Shown here piece by piece: positions 1-8,555 of a DNA stretch of 64,000 nucleotides. Both the position numbers and the translations under genes were made by a program. The stretch comes from Dialister micraerophilus DSM 19965 (GTDB lineage Bacteria > Bacillota > Negativicutes > Veillonellales > Dialisteraceae), in NCBI RefSeq assembly GCF_000194985.1, contig NZ_GL878519.1, positions 512,327-576,326 of the forward strand, written 5' to 3'. The notes under the pieces were generated by a model. The model did not search any database and was not told the DNA's origin. It was given only the letters and a program-made list of their open reading frames with translations. How positions within the stretch are numbered: position 1 is the stretch's first letter; each line of letters begins with the position of its first letter.

Positions 1-104
1 TTTTGTCAAAGGTTTTTTTATATTTTCTTAAATTTGTTTCAAAGTAAATAATTTCGGAATTGTAACGATAATTTTTCATGTTATTATATAGAAAAGGAGG
101 CCCT

Positions 105-284
105 ATGAATTTAGCTGATGAAATAAGGAAAACGGAGTTGTATAAAACGTTTGAGGCATATATCGACACCGATGATATAACAAAAAGAATAAAAGGACAT
201 TTCAATCTTACAGGCGATGCTCCGAAAGAGGCTCATGAAGCACTTGCAAAATGGCGTGCGATAAAATTATCTAAACGTTTTTGA
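105..284 (+). CDS. Small hypothetical protein, 59 aa
   Basis: I do not recognise this protein. It is short, charged and predicted soluble, with no signal peptide and no cysteines. The start at 105 is preferred over an in-frame ATG at 78 because AAAGGAGG lies just upstream of it. The middle resembles an amphipathic helical bundle (IDTDDITKRIKGHFNLTGD). It stands alone, closed by a hairpin terminator shared with convergent gyrA. The good RBS and defined terminator suggest a real gene. Confidence 0.6.
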   Translation: MNLADEIRKTELYKTFEAYIDTDDITKRIKGHFNLTGDAPKEAHEALAKWRAIKLSKRF

Positions 285-290
285 AATGAA

Positions 291-324
291 AAAGCATGAG
301 GTACATATAAGTACTTCATGCTTT
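291..324. terminator. Bidirectional terminator between the small ORF and gyrA
   Basis: The arms AAAGCATGA and TTCATGCTTT flank an inner GTAC/GTAC pair, with A- and T-runs on the two sides, so it can act on both converging transcripts. Confidence 0.75.
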
Positions 325-330
325 TATTTT

Positions 331-2769
331 TTATTCTTCTTCGTTTTCTTCCGGTACTACATCAATTGATGCTATACGATCGCCTTCTTCAAGACGTTGG
401 AGAATTACTCCCTGACCGGCTTTCGCTTTTTTGCTTGAAATTTGAGATGCCGATGTTTTTATCGTAATACCGCCTTCGGATACTCCGACAAGTTCATCAT
501 TGTCATCTGCAGCTACAAGTGCAACTACTTCGAATCCGCGTTTGAAGTTTCTTACGCCTTTACCGTTTCTGCCTTGTACATGGTAAGCGCTTTCTTTATT
601 TCGTTTTGCATTTCCGTCTGCGGATATTGTGAAAATATCTTTTTCATCGGCTATTACCGCACCGACAACTTCATCTCCTGTGGATAATTTTATGCCATGA
701 ACGCCGGCGGCTACACGCCCTACCGCTCTTATTTCGTCATCTGCTATCGAGAAACGTATCGCCATACCTTTTCTCGTACCCAATATAACGTCTTCATCAC
801 CGACAACCGGAATAACTTTTACAAGACGGTCACCTTCATTCAAACGAAGTGCTATAATACCGTTTTTATTTATATGCTTGTATTCTTCGATTAATGTTTT
901 CTTTACATAACCGTATCTTGTAATCATAAGCAGGTATTTTACGCCTTCAGTCGACATGTCCGGATCGAGCATTTCCGTTACACGTTCATCTTTTTCAAGT
1001 GTAGGAATGAAGTTTATCAACGCACTTCCACGTGCAGTTCTGCTTGAAAGCGGGAACTCGATAACGGATTTCAGATATACTTTACCTTCATCGGTAAAGA
1101 AAAGTAATCTGTTGTGTGTGGACGTATTCATTATTTTCCAAACATAATCGTCATCTTTCATCTTCATTCCGCTGACACCGCGTCCGCCTTTACGTTGAAT
1201 ACGTATATCACTTGATTCCATACGCTTGATGTAATTATGCTTTGTAACGGTAATCGTCATAGGTTCATCGGGAACGAGATCCGTCAAATCGAAACCTTCC
1301 GTACTTTTTTCGAATTGAGTTCTTCTTTCATCGCCGAATTTTTCCTTTATTTCGATTAATTCGTCTTTTACGACTTTCATAATCTTGTTTCTGTCGGACA
1401 ATAAATCCTCCAAGTATGCTATTACTTCCATTACATCTTTGTAATCGGATTCAATTTTTTCACGTTCAAGTCCTGTCAAACGACGCAAACGCATATCCAA
1501 TATCGCAACCGATTGCTTTTCGGACAATTCAAATTTCGACATCAAAGAATCTTTTGCTTCGCCGTCCGTTTTCGATGCACGAATGGTTTTTATTACTTCA
1601 TCTATATGGTCGAGTGCAATAAGCAAACCTTCGAGTATGTGTGCCTTTGCTTTCGCTTTGTCCAACTCGTAGCGACTTCTTCTTGTAATAACTTCTTCCT
1701 GATGTTTCAAGTAGTAGTACATCATCTGTTTCAAGGACAATACACGTGGATGACCGTCTACAAGAGAAAGCATTATCGCACCGAAATTTATTTCGAGTTG
1801 AGTATGCTTGAACAAGTTGTTGAGCATAATTTGCGGATTTATATCACTTCTGAGTTCGATAACGATACGCATACCGTTACGATCCGATTCATCACGCAAA
1901 GCGGTAATTCCTTCAATAACTTTTTGCTTGCTCAATTCCGCTATATTTTCAACAAGACGTGCTTTATTTACCTGGTAAGGAATCTCCGTTACGACAATAC
2001 GATTTTTTCCGTGCGACATTTCTTCAATTTCCGTTTTTGCACGTACTTTTATACTGCCTCGGCCTGTGCGGTATGTATCTTGAATACCCTTTTTACCCAT
2101 GATGATTGCGCCGGTAGGAAAATCCGGACCTTTTACATAATTCATCAATTCATCTACGGTAATCTCAGGATTATCAATCATCGCACACAATCCGTCAACA
2201 ACTTCACCCAAATTATGTGACGGAATATTCGTTGCCATACCTACGGCAATACCGTAAGAGCCGTTCACCAATAAATTCGGAATACGTGAAGGAAGCACTA
2301 CGGGTTCTTGCAATGAACCGTCATAGTTCGGCATGAAATCGACAGTATCTTTATCAATATCACGCAACATTTCTGCAGAAATTTTTGCCATACGCATTTC
2401 CGTATAACGCATTGCAGCAGCGGAGTCACCGTCAACCGAACCGAAATTTCCGTGACCGTCAACCAAGAGGTAACGAGTCGAAAAATCTTGAGCCATACGA
2501 ACTGCAGACTCATAAACGGCAGTATCACCGTGCGGATGATACTTACCGAGTACATCCCCGACAAGACGTGCAGACTTTCTGAACGGTTTCGATGAAATCA
2601 TACCGGATTCTTGCATGGCGTACAAAATACGTCTATGCACCGGCTTCAAACCGTCACGCACATCAGGTAATGCACGAGTAACGATAACCGACATGGCATA
2701 GTCGATGTAAGAATTTTTCATCTGACCTTCCAGCGGTGTAGAAACTATTTTACCTTCTTGCCAATCCAT
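331..2769 (-). CDS. gyrA: DNA gyrase subunit A
   Basis: Breakage-reunion subunit of the type II topoisomerase that introduces negative supercoils, working with GyrB in the cytoplasm. The 812-aa length is normal. The catalytic tyrosine is Y122 in AMRYTEMR. The quinolone-determining region reads [17 protein letters not shown], with Thr at position 83 and Glu at 87. A GyrA box (QRKGGRG) opens the C-terminal beta-pinwheel and distinguishes it from ParC. The start at 2769 (MDWQEGK) follows AAGGAGTAATT; an upstream in-frame ATG would place the RBS inside the gene. gyrB is not in the window. Confidence 0.97.
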   Translation of the reverse strand: MDWQEGKIVSTPLEGQMKNSYIDYAMSVIVTRALPDVRDGLKPVHRRILYAMQESGMISSKPFRKSARLVGDVLGKYHPHGDTAVYESAVRMAQDFSTRYLLVDGHGNFGSVDGDSAAAMRYTEMRMAKISAEMLRDIDKDTVDFMPNYDGSLQEPVVLPSRIPNLLVNGSYGIAVGMATNIPSHNLGEVVDGLCAMIDNPEITVDELMNYVKGPDFPTGAIIMGKKGIQDTYRTGRGSIKVRAKTEIEEMSHGKNRIVVTEIPYQVNKARLVENIAELSKQKVIEGITALRDESDRNGMRIVIELRSDINPQIMLNNLFKHTQLEINFGAIMLSLVDGHPRVLSLKQMMYYYLKHQEEVITRRSRYELDKAKAKAHILEGLLIALDHIDEVIKTIRASKTDGEAKDSLMSKFELSEKQSVAILDMRLRRLTGLEREKIESDYKDVMEVIAYLEDLLSDRNKIMKVVKDELIEIKEKFGDERRTQFEKSTEGFDLTDLVPDEPMTITVTKHNYIKRMESSDIRIQRKGGRGVSGMKMKDDDYVWKIMNTSTHNRLLFFTDEGKVYLKSVIEFPLSSRTARGSALINFIPTLEKDERVTEMLDPDMSTEGVKYLLMITRYGYVKKTLIEEYKHINKNGIIALRLNEGDRLVKVIPVVGDEDVILGTRKGMAIRFSIADDEIRAVGRVAAGVHGIKLSTGDEVVGAVIADEKDIFTISADGNAKRNKESAYHVQGRNGKGVRNFKRGFEVVALVAADDNDELVGVSEGGITIKTSASQISSKKAKAGQGVILQRLEEGDRIASIDVVPEENEEE

Positions 2770-2803
2770 AATTACTCCTTTTTTATACAATTTTTACATA
2801 TAC

Positions 2804-2809
2804 ATTATA
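2804..2809 (-). promoter_or_regulatory. Predicted gyrA promoter, extended -10
   Basis: On the minus strand TGGTATAAT forms an extended -10 element about 35 nt upstream of the gyrA start. No good -35 hexamer is visible at 16-18 nt. Confidence 0.5.
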
Positions 2810-2914
2810 CCATAGAAACGCATTTAAAAGCATTTTAAAGCATTTTTTGACTGTTTTAAAACAAAACTTCACATGTCGTTTAAATTCAAATTCCATGAAA
2901 ATAAATTTTTTTAC

Positions 2915-2943
2915 TTTTCATAGAAGATAATTAATTGTATAAT
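2915..2943 (+). promoter_or_regulatory. Predicted promoter for the 2964 gene
   Basis: TTTTCA, a 17-nt spacer, then a perfect TATAAT (2938-2943), about 20 nt before the start codon. Confidence 0.55.
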
Positions 2944-2963
2944 TTACACATGGAGGAAGAAGT

Positions 2964-3473
2964 ATGAAAAAAAGTAAACTGATTGCATTTTTGATTCTAC
3001 TCATCGCTATAATAGGCGTCACAATTGCTTTTTTCTTCTACACGAAACGTGAACCTTGGCAAGGAACATGGTGGGGCGTGCAAGATGCCGGAATAAATTG
3101 GACCGGAGATCATATAAAAAATCTTGAAACGGTAACATTCACCGAAAACGACGACGGTACAATAAATGTATTACACAAAGTTCAACACGGAAGTAAAGAG
3201 GTGGACGGTTTACTCTGCGGAACAGGAAAAATCGATGGAGGAAGACTTGTAATAACACCGAAAAACGGAAAAAGAGAACTCACACTGGCATACGAAAGAC
3301 TTTCAAAACAGATAGAAACGCCTTTCAAGAACGAAGATAAATCGTACGTAAAACTGCAAAAACTCACCGAAGAAAACGATACCGAAAAAGAAGAAATACG
3401 AAAAGAAATAATACGTATATCGCAAAAACCGGAAAATAAAATAGACACCACGTTGAGTAGTGCCAAAAGCTGA
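2964..3473 (+). CDS. Membrane-anchored hypothetical protein, 169 aa
   Basis: I do not recognise a family. A single hydrophobic helix covers residues 5-26 after a short basic start (MKKSKL), so the protein is probably anchored in the inner membrane facing outward, or is exported. The next ~100 residues look beta-rich, beginning PWQGTWWG, which resembles small extracytoplasmic beta-barrel or sandwich domains. The last ~50 residues are highly charged and probably helical. One cysteine (LLCGTG) is present. GGAGGAAG precedes the ATG. It is a single-gene unit with its own promoter and terminator, divergent from gyrA. Confidence 0.75.
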   Translation: MKKSKLIAFLILLIAIIGVTIAFFFYTKREPWQGTWWGVQDAGINWTGDHIKNLETVTFTENDDGTINVLHKVQHGSKEVDGLLCGTGKIDGGRLVITPKNGKRELTLAYERLSKQIETPFKNEDKSYVKLQKLTEENDTEKEEIRKEIIRISQKPENKIDTTLSSAKS

Positions 3474-3499
3474 AAAACATCGCAAAAAGCGATGTTTTT
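3473..3499. terminator. Bidirectional terminator
   Basis: An 11-bp perfect stem of AAAAACATCGC with its complement and a 5-nt A loop, followed by a T-run. It serves the 2964 gene and convergent Nudix gene. Confidence 0.85.
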
Positions 3500-4003
3500 T
3501 TATTTACAATCATATTTCTTATCGCTATCGGACAATATCGCATCTTCAAAAGAATACGAAAGAACGGTACTTCCGTCAAAATCAAAAGTAATCAAACCTT
3601 TTACGGTTCTCCCCGAAAAAATCATCGGCAACCAAATTTTATCCGCCTGCCACATTTCATCATAAGGAAAATGCTCAAGTGAAAACACTCTCGGTTCCAT
3701 TTCATCCGAAGACGTAAAAGTTCCCTTCCACTTTCTTAAAAAATAAATCGCTCCGGGATGCGACCAACTTCTGTCGGACGGTTGATCGAAATAAATATCC
3801 GCAACAAACTCCAAATCCTCAACCGCTGCCGAAATACCGCACTCCTCATACAACTCACGAACCGCACACTCACGCATCGTTTCACCGTCTTCTATTTTAC
3901 CGCCGAAACCGTTCCACTTGCCGAAACCCATTCCGCGTTTTTTACGTCCTAATAAAACCTTACCGTCGGCATATATAGGAAAAACCAACGAAGTAGCACG
4001 CAC
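3500..4003 (-). CDS. Nudix hydrolase, MutT/MTH1-like (8-oxo-dGTP diphosphatase type)
   Basis: Likely removes oxidised nucleotides from the pool. The Nudix box is complete: GKIEDGE, then REL, then EECG, fitting GX5EX7REUXEEXGU. The preceding GFGKWNGFGG is characteristic of the MTH1/NUDT1 subgroup, which supports 8-oxo-dGTP (or 2-hydroxy-dATP) as substrate rather than ADP-ribose. I place the start at a GTG (4003) because GAGGGGGG lies 6 nt upstream and the family usually begins just there; an in-frame ATG at 4033 would add 10 residues. Substrate is inferred, not shown. Confidence 0.85.
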   Translation of the reverse strand: MRATSLVFPIYADGKVLLGRKKRGMGFGKWNGFGGKIEDGETMRECAVRELYEECGISAAVEDLEFVADIYFDQPSDRSWSHPGAIYFLRKWKGTFTSSDEMEPRVFSLEHFPYDEMWQADKIWLPMIFSGRTVKGLITFDFDGSTVLSYSFEDAILSDSDKKYDCK

Positions 4004-4312
4004 ACAAATCCCCCCTCGATAAACATTATACACTTAATGAGCTCATAAAAATATATAACTCATAAATATGTAAAATTTTTTTATTTATCTAAAATAGTGT
4101 ATAATTAAAATGTATGATAAAAATTATCTCTTAATAATTGTATTTCATACCAGATATTCAATTTTTGCGTTAACGTATTTATAATTTATAAATCTATCAA
4201 TATTTTAATATAAAATATTGACGCAAATAAAGATGATATTACCTACATGTTATACAATTAATCAAGAGTACCATTATTTACAAATTTTTATTGTTCCTAC
4301 AAGGAGATGCCT
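4004..4312. promoter_or_regulatory. Divergent intergenic region with a 25-bp palindrome
   Basis: AT-rich spacer between the divergent Nudix and lysR genes, without a credible ORF. It contains a perfect palindrome at 4197-4221 with 11-nt arms (TCAATATTTTA and its complement) and a 3-nt centre. A wider pair, TTTGCGT (4164-4170) and ACGCAAA (4221-4227), brackets it. Position and symmetry fit an autoregulatory LysR site, but no known motif is matched. Confidence 0.4.
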
Positions 4313-5221
4313 ATGAAACTTACTCTTTTAGGTCTCAGATATTTCCAAAAAATTGCAGAACTGCAACACATTACAAGAGCTGCGGAAATTTTACACATAT
4401 CACAACCGTCACTGAGCCATATCGTAAAAGTTATGGAAACCGAACTTGGCGTACCGCTGTTTGAAAGACGTGGAAGAAATATCGTACTCACACACTACGG
4501 TGAAATACTGCTGCTTCACACAAATCATATAATGGAAGAACTCGATGCAGCAAAAAAAGAAATTGCAAGAATAAAAGAAAAACAAAAAATGACGGTAAAA
4601 ATATCAATATCGTCAAATTCTATTACATTTCCTGCATTTTTAACCACATTCCACCGTCATCATCCGGAAATACATTTTGAAATCCATCAAAAAACAAACC
4701 AGCTCTCAAAAACTTCGGCAAAATCGGCAGATTTATTCTTTACGACAAGTTTTACACCACCGAAAGGAAAAAACATCGTTACTCTTTTGAAAGAGAATAT
4801 AATTCTTGCACTTGCAGAAACAGATGAAAATACAAAAAAAACATCATGTAAACTCGAAGATTATAAAAACTCGGGATTTATATCACTCGAACCTTCAAAA
4901 ACGGGTGAAACGATAACGGATCACTTCTGTCAAAAAGCCGGATTCGTACCGCAAACAATACTGGAAAGCGACAGTATAACTGCGGTAACCGAATTTATAC
5001 GTGCAGGTCTGGGTATATCCCTAGTACCGGAAATCACATGGCACGGACTTAGAGGAACACAAATAAAATTACTCCAAATCGAATCGCCGAAATGCGAAAG
5101 ATATCTTAATCTGTCATGGACAGAAGGAAAAGAACTTTCGGAACCGGCAAAAATCGTAAAAGAATTCATAATACAAAATTTCATGGAATTTGCAAAAAAT
5201 TACACATACAAAAAAGGATAA
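4313..5221 (+). CDS. LysR-family transcriptional regulator
   Basis: A one-component regulator with an N-terminal winged HTH (about residues 1-60; ITRAAEILHISQPSLSHIVKVME is split over the HTH, recognition portion SQPSLSHIVK) and a C-terminal LysR substrate-binding domain (about 90-295). The 302-aa length is standard. The start at 4313 is chosen because AAGGAG (4301-4306) lies 6 nt upstream; the ATG at 4307 overlaps that RBS. The effector and targets are unknown; the neighbouring Nudix gene and the downstream zinc-ribbon gene are the nearest candidates. Confidence 0.92.
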   Translation: MKLTLLGLRYFQKIAELQHITRAAEILHISQPSLSHIVKVMETELGVPLFERRGRNIVLTHYGEILLLHTNHIMEELDAAKKEIARIKEKQKMTVKISISSNSITFPAFLTTFHRHHPEIHFEIHQKTNQLSKTSAKSADLFFTTSFTPPKGKNIVTLLKENIILALAETDENTKKTSCKLEDYKNSGFISLEPSKTGETITDHFCQKAGFVPQTILESDSITAVTEFIRAGLGISLVPEITWHGLRGTQIKLLQIESPKCERYLNLSWTEGKELSEPAKIVKEFIIQNFMEFAKNYTYKKG

Positions 5222-5255
5222 TCAATTCTGATCTATTTTACCTACCGGAGCATAT

Positions 5256-5948
5256 ATGGAAGAATTATCACTTTTCGACTTTACAAAAAATACACAAACG
5301 GAAAACAAAACGAACAAAAAAACTGCACAAAAAATTACAAAAGAAACCGAAAAAAATGAACCTTCACTGCTTTCAAAAAAGGAGTTTTACCTTGAATTTG
5401 CACTCACAATGCGAACACAGGAAATAAAAGACTATATAATAAAACTCTATCTTGACGAAGGCCTGAAGAAAAGAGAAATAAATAAAATTTTAAAAGGATT
5501 GTTTTTCAAAGAAAAAATATTCAACACAAAATTTCAAGCAATGCAATACCTTACGGAAATTCCTCACACATATGCGGTAAAGTATAAAATCGGTATAAAA
5601 CCCTCACCGAAAATAATTACACTTTCGGAAAAACTTGAAAAGAAAAAAACTCTGCTTGAAAATTATAAAAAAGAAATAAAAGAAAAATTCAAAGCGGAAT
5701 TTCTGACATGTAAAAATTGTAAATCCAGATTGAACATGAAATACGTAAAAAATTACAATTGCCCGCTCTGCAATGAAGAACTGAGAAATGCAACTTTGTT
5801 GCAAAAATTGAAAAAAACGGAAATTCTCGTAGAAAATCTGAAAACGAAACTGGAATTTGAAACAAGAAAATACAACAGCCGCTTCACCGGCGGAGAACAA
5901 TGGATTGTTCGTGTAGTAAATAATTTGATAACGGAAAAACAAAAATAA
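5256..5948 (+). CDS. Hypothetical zinc-ribbon/coiled-coil protein, 230 aa
   Basis: Family not recognised. It opens with EELSLFDF, close to the QL(S/D)LF sliding-clamp-binding pentapeptide (ELSLF here). A lysine-rich linker covers residues ~10-35, followed by a helical domain (45-120) with a possible HTH-like stretch around DEGLKKREINKILKG. Two coiled-coil segments (~123-148 and ~180-207) flank a zinc ribbon with C152/C155 and C169/C172 (CxxC-13-CxxC). It begins 34 nt after lysR with a modest CGGAG RBS and ends at a strong terminator, so it may share the lysR transcript. A nucleic-acid-binding role is plausible; nothing more can be said. Confidence 0.75.
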   Translation: MEELSLFDFTKNTQTENKTNKKTAQKITKETEKNEPSLLSKKEFYLEFALTMRTQEIKDYIIKLYLDEGLKKREINKILKGLFFKEKIFNTKFQAMQYLTEIPHTYAVKYKIGIKPSPKIITLSEKLEKKKTLLENYKKEIKEKFKAEFLTCKNCKSRLNMKYVKNYNCPLCNEELRNATLLQKLKKTEILVENLKTKLEFETRKYNSRFTGGEQWIVRVVNNLITEKQK

Positions 5949-5984
5949 TTTAAAACCGAAAACCGGACATAATTTAATTTTATA

Positions 5985-6022
5985 AAACGGATGCCGACCT
6001 ATAAGTTACAGGGCATCCGTTT
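5985..6022 (+). terminator. Terminator of the lysR/zinc-ribbon unit
   Basis: An 11-bp stem AAACGGATGCC with its complement, followed by TTTTTT. Confidence 0.85.
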
Positions 6023-6335
6023 TTTCTTTTGAATTTTTTCCGTTACTGTAATAATTAATGTATTCTTTTATTAATTTAGAACTCCGATTGTTTTCAAGTC
6101 CATAAAACACATATTGTTTATTACTTTTTGTCGATACGATAAATTTCTTTTAAATCTTTATAATTTTACAAGGAACTTGCTTCAATATTAATACAATGTA
6201 TACCGTTTTAAAAACCGTTATTTATGATTTTAAATTAATTCATATCCGATTTAATTTATTTACTATAGATTTAAATAAGAAATTGAAAAAATCGAAGTGA
6301 TTGCTCCGATTTTCAGTTTGTTTATTTTTTTGTTT
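6023..6335. other. AT-rich convergent intergenic region
   Basis: No ORF or known RNA is recognised. The distal end holds a minus-strand terminator-like hairpin (AAAATCG at 6288-6294 with CGATTTT at 6307-6313, T-run on the minus strand) that would end the ADH-family transcript. Confidence 0.5.
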
Positions 6336-7478
6336 TCAATTACCTTTGAAGGACAATTTCATCATTTCATATACTTCCTCTTCGGTGAAAGGTTTTTCAA
6401 GGTATCTTTTTATTTCAAATTTCAAATCTTTTTCTTCCGGTCTTTTTCCTATTTGGTCGTAGGATGTGGGAAGTTGTGCTTCATCTAAAAGTTTGTACCA
6501 TTTTTTGCACGCTTTTTCTACCGCTTTTTCGGGGAGAAATCTTCCGTCTATGTCGAATATTTCCACTACGAACGCTTTTATTTCTTCGGGAAATTTCTTT
6601 ACTGCAACTTTAAGCCATGCCGGAAAGAATATTACCATGGATGTACGATAATCTATTCCATAGAGTGCTTCCGCTATGGTTTCAAACGAGTATATGCTCC
6701 ATGCGTATGATCCGCCCATACCTGCCGACAGAAATCCTACTGTCGACATTGATGACAGCCACATAAATTCTGCACGAAGTTCGTAGTTTGTAAGTCTGTT
6801 TGCAATATTGTCGATGTCTTGCAGAAGCATTTTCATCAATGCTCGTCCGATTACTTTTCCTACCGGATTTTCATTTTTTATATAGCTTATCGCCATTTGT
6901 ATAAAGCTGACCAATGCTCCGTTTACAGTGAGTTTTTTGCTTACAGAGTATGTAAATTCGGGGTTCAGTATTGCATAGTCGGCGTATATTCCGTAGAGTG
7001 AACCGTGACGATGCTCTTCCAAGTCGTCCACTTCCGATACGGCGTCTATCTCACTTCCGCCCGATGCGTATGTCGGTATGAGTATTGTTTCGATGTGTTT
7101 TTTGCCTACGGGGTCTTTTTTTGCAAATATATAGTCTTCATGGTCTTCATTCATACATACGAACGATATTATTTTTGCCATGTCCATACAGGTGCATCCG
7201 CCGATTCCGATGATGCAATTTATTTTTTCTTTTTTACATATTTCTACCGCTTCAAGTATTTTTTTGTATAAAGGAAGTTTGTTGCCTCCGAAGTCTGTGT
7301 AGGAAATATCATTTTCGTTGAGTATTCTTGTTATTTCTTCATATACTCCGTTTTCTTTTATCGCTTTTTGTCCGTACACGAGCATCACTTTTTTGTTTTT
7401 GCATATTGAAGCAAGTTTCTCGTGTGAGTCTTGTCCGAAGTATACTTTTACGGGTGTATAAAATTGAAAATCTTCCAT
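6336..7478 (-). CDS. Iron-containing alcohol dehydrogenase family protein lacking the metal ligands
   Basis: The 380-aa length and fold signatures match the BDH/YqhD branch of group III (iron) alcohol dehydrogenases: PVKVYFG at the start, a dinucleotide-binding GGCTCMDMAK in place of GGGSxxDxAK, and ASGGSE. By eye alignment with E. coli YqhD, however, the four metal ligands D194, H198, H267 and H281 correspond to V190, Q194, F265 and Y277. Without them the hydride-transfer metal site cannot form in the known way. The reading frame is intact with a good RBS (AAAGGAGG), so this looks like a maintained pseudoenzyme or a changed chemistry rather than decay. It is monocistronic and divergent from ridA. 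Confidence 0.85.
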   Translation of the reverse strand: MEDFQFYTPVKVYFGQDSHEKLASICKNKKVMLVYGQKAIKENGVYEEITRILNENDISYTDFGGNKLPLYKKILEAVEICKKEKINCIIGIGGCTCMDMAKIISFVCMNEDHEDYIFAKKDPVGKKHIETILIPTYASGGSEIDAVSEVDDLEEHRHGSLYGIYADYAILNPEFTYSVSKKLTVNGALVSFIQMAISYIKNENPVGKVIGRALMKMLLQDIDNIANRLTNYELRAEFMWLSSMSTVGFLSAGMGGSYAWSIYSFETIAEALYGIDYRTSMVIFFPAWLKVAVKKFPEEIKAFVVEIFDIDGRFLPEKAVEKACKKWYKLLDEAQLPTSYDQIGKRPEEKDLKFEIKRYLEKPFTEEEVYEMMKLSFKGN

Positions 7479-7597
7479 GTCGTTTTATCCCCCTCCTTTG
7501 TATATATATTAAATTATATGGATATGAAATTACAAGCTTTTTGACTGACGTTTTTATTTTTTTGTTGTATACTGTAGTTGACAAGGAGGTATTTTTT

Positions 7598-7972
7598 ATG
7601 AAAATTATTTATTCTGAAAATGCGCCGGCGGCTATCGGTCCATATTCTCAGGCAATTAAGACCGGCAATCTTCTCTTTATTTCCGGTCAAATAGGTTTTA
7701 TTCCTTCTACCGGAAAACTTGCCGGCAATTCCGTTGATGAACAGGCTGAACAAATTTGCGCCAACATCAAGGCCGTTTTGAAAGAGGCGGGTCTTTCCAT
7801 GAGTGATGTTGTAAAAACAACTTGTTTCTTGACCGATATGGGTGAGTTCAAAAAGTTCAACGCCGTTTATGCAAAGCATTTCATAAGTAAACCGGCAAGA
7901 AGTTGCATCGGTGTTACCGCTTTGCCGAGCGGTGCAGTTTGCGAGATTGAAGTTATTGCGGAGTTTAAATAA
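7598..7972 (+). CDS. ridA: RidA-family enamine/imine deaminase
   Basis: A 124-aa RidA/YjgF/UK114 protein. It hydrolyses reactive 2-aminoacrylate-type enamines released by PLP enzymes, protecting them from inactivation. Family marks are visible: NAPAAIGPYSQAI at the N-terminus, FISGQIG, the substrate-binding arginine in ARSCIGV, and CEIEVIAE near the end. The start at 7598 follows AAGGAGG; a much longer upstream in-frame extension has no RBS. Its stop overlaps the ATG of the nitroreductase by one base (TAATG), indicating translational coupling. Confidence 0.95.
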   Translation: MKIIYSENAPAAIGPYSQAIKTGNLLFISGQIGFIPSTGKLAGNSVDEQAEQICANIKAVLKEAGLSMSDVVKTTCFLTDMGEFKKFNAVYAKHFISKPARSCIGVTALPSGAVCEIEVIAEFK

Positions 7973-8538
7973 TGGATTTTTCAAGTCTTTGTTTGCATTG
8001 CAGATCTTACAGACGTTTTAAGCAAGTTCCCGTTCCCAAGTCTGTAATTGATGAATTGATGAGAAATGTTTCATTGGTAAGTTGCAGCAGAAATGCACAG
8101 AAGTTGCGTTATTATGTAATTTCTTCCGATGACGTTTTGAGAAAGGTTTTCCCTTGTCTTCATTGGGCCGCTTCTTTACCTAAGGAAATCGGCACTCCTA
8201 AAGAGGGTGAAACTCCTACGCTTCTCATCGTTGTTTGCAAGCAAGGTAATTATCCTGCAGAAACAGATGCGGGTATCGCAGTACGCAATTTGGCTCTCAA
8301 TGCGTATGTGCATGGTGTGGGAAGTTGCGTTATCGGTAATGTAAATTTCGTAAAATTAAAAGAAATTCTTGAAATTCCCGATGGGTTGACTCCTTTGCTT
8401 ACTCTCGCATTGGGTTATCCTTCTCATACGTCTACCGTTGTTGATGTAAAGGACAACTCGCTTAAGTATTATGTGGATAAAGACGAAAATTATTTTGTTC
8501 CGAAATTAAAACCGGAGGATATCTGTAAATTCAGATAA
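7972..8538 (+). CDS. Nitroreductase-family flavoprotein
   Basis: A 188-aa FMN-dependent nitroreductase-like protein. CRSYRRFKQVPVP carries the family's N-terminal RSxRxF FMN-phosphate contact. RNAQKLRYYVI replaces the usual SxxNxQPW segment, and a glycine-rich stretch (HGVGSCVIGNV) precedes the ALGYP signature. It is translationally coupled to ridA, which hints at a shared role in handling reactive amino-acid intermediates, but the substrate cannot be told. Confidence 0.88.
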   Translation: MDFSSLCLHCRSYRRFKQVPVPKSVIDELMRNVSLVSCSRNAQKLRYYVISSDDVLRKVFPCLHWAASLPKEIGTPKEGETPTLLIVVCKQGNYPAETDAGIAVRNLALNAYVHGVGSCVIGNVNFVKLKEILEIPDGLTPLLTLALGYPSHTSTVVDVKDNSLKYYVDKDENYFVPKLKPEDICKFR

Positions 8539-8546
8539 GCCTCCGG
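8512..8546 (+). terminator. Terminator of ridA-nitroreductase
   Basis: CCGGAGG (8512-8518) pairs with CCTCCGG (8540-8546) followed by CTTTTCTTTTT. The stem begins inside the last codons of the nitroreductase. Confidence 0.75.
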
Positions 8547-8555
8547 CTTTTCTTT

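Noticed and set aside
1-104. Promoter TTGTAA-16-TATTAT before the first small ORF
   Set aside because: The implied transcription start would fall inside the ribosome-binding site, so the match is probably fortuitous.
1513-2220. 235-codon ORF antisense to gyrA
   Set aside because: It is the complement of well-supported gyrA and has no RBS or motif.
7328-7597. Long N-terminal extension of ridA
   Set aside because: No RBS, not homologous to RidA, and it overlaps the divergent ADH-family gene.
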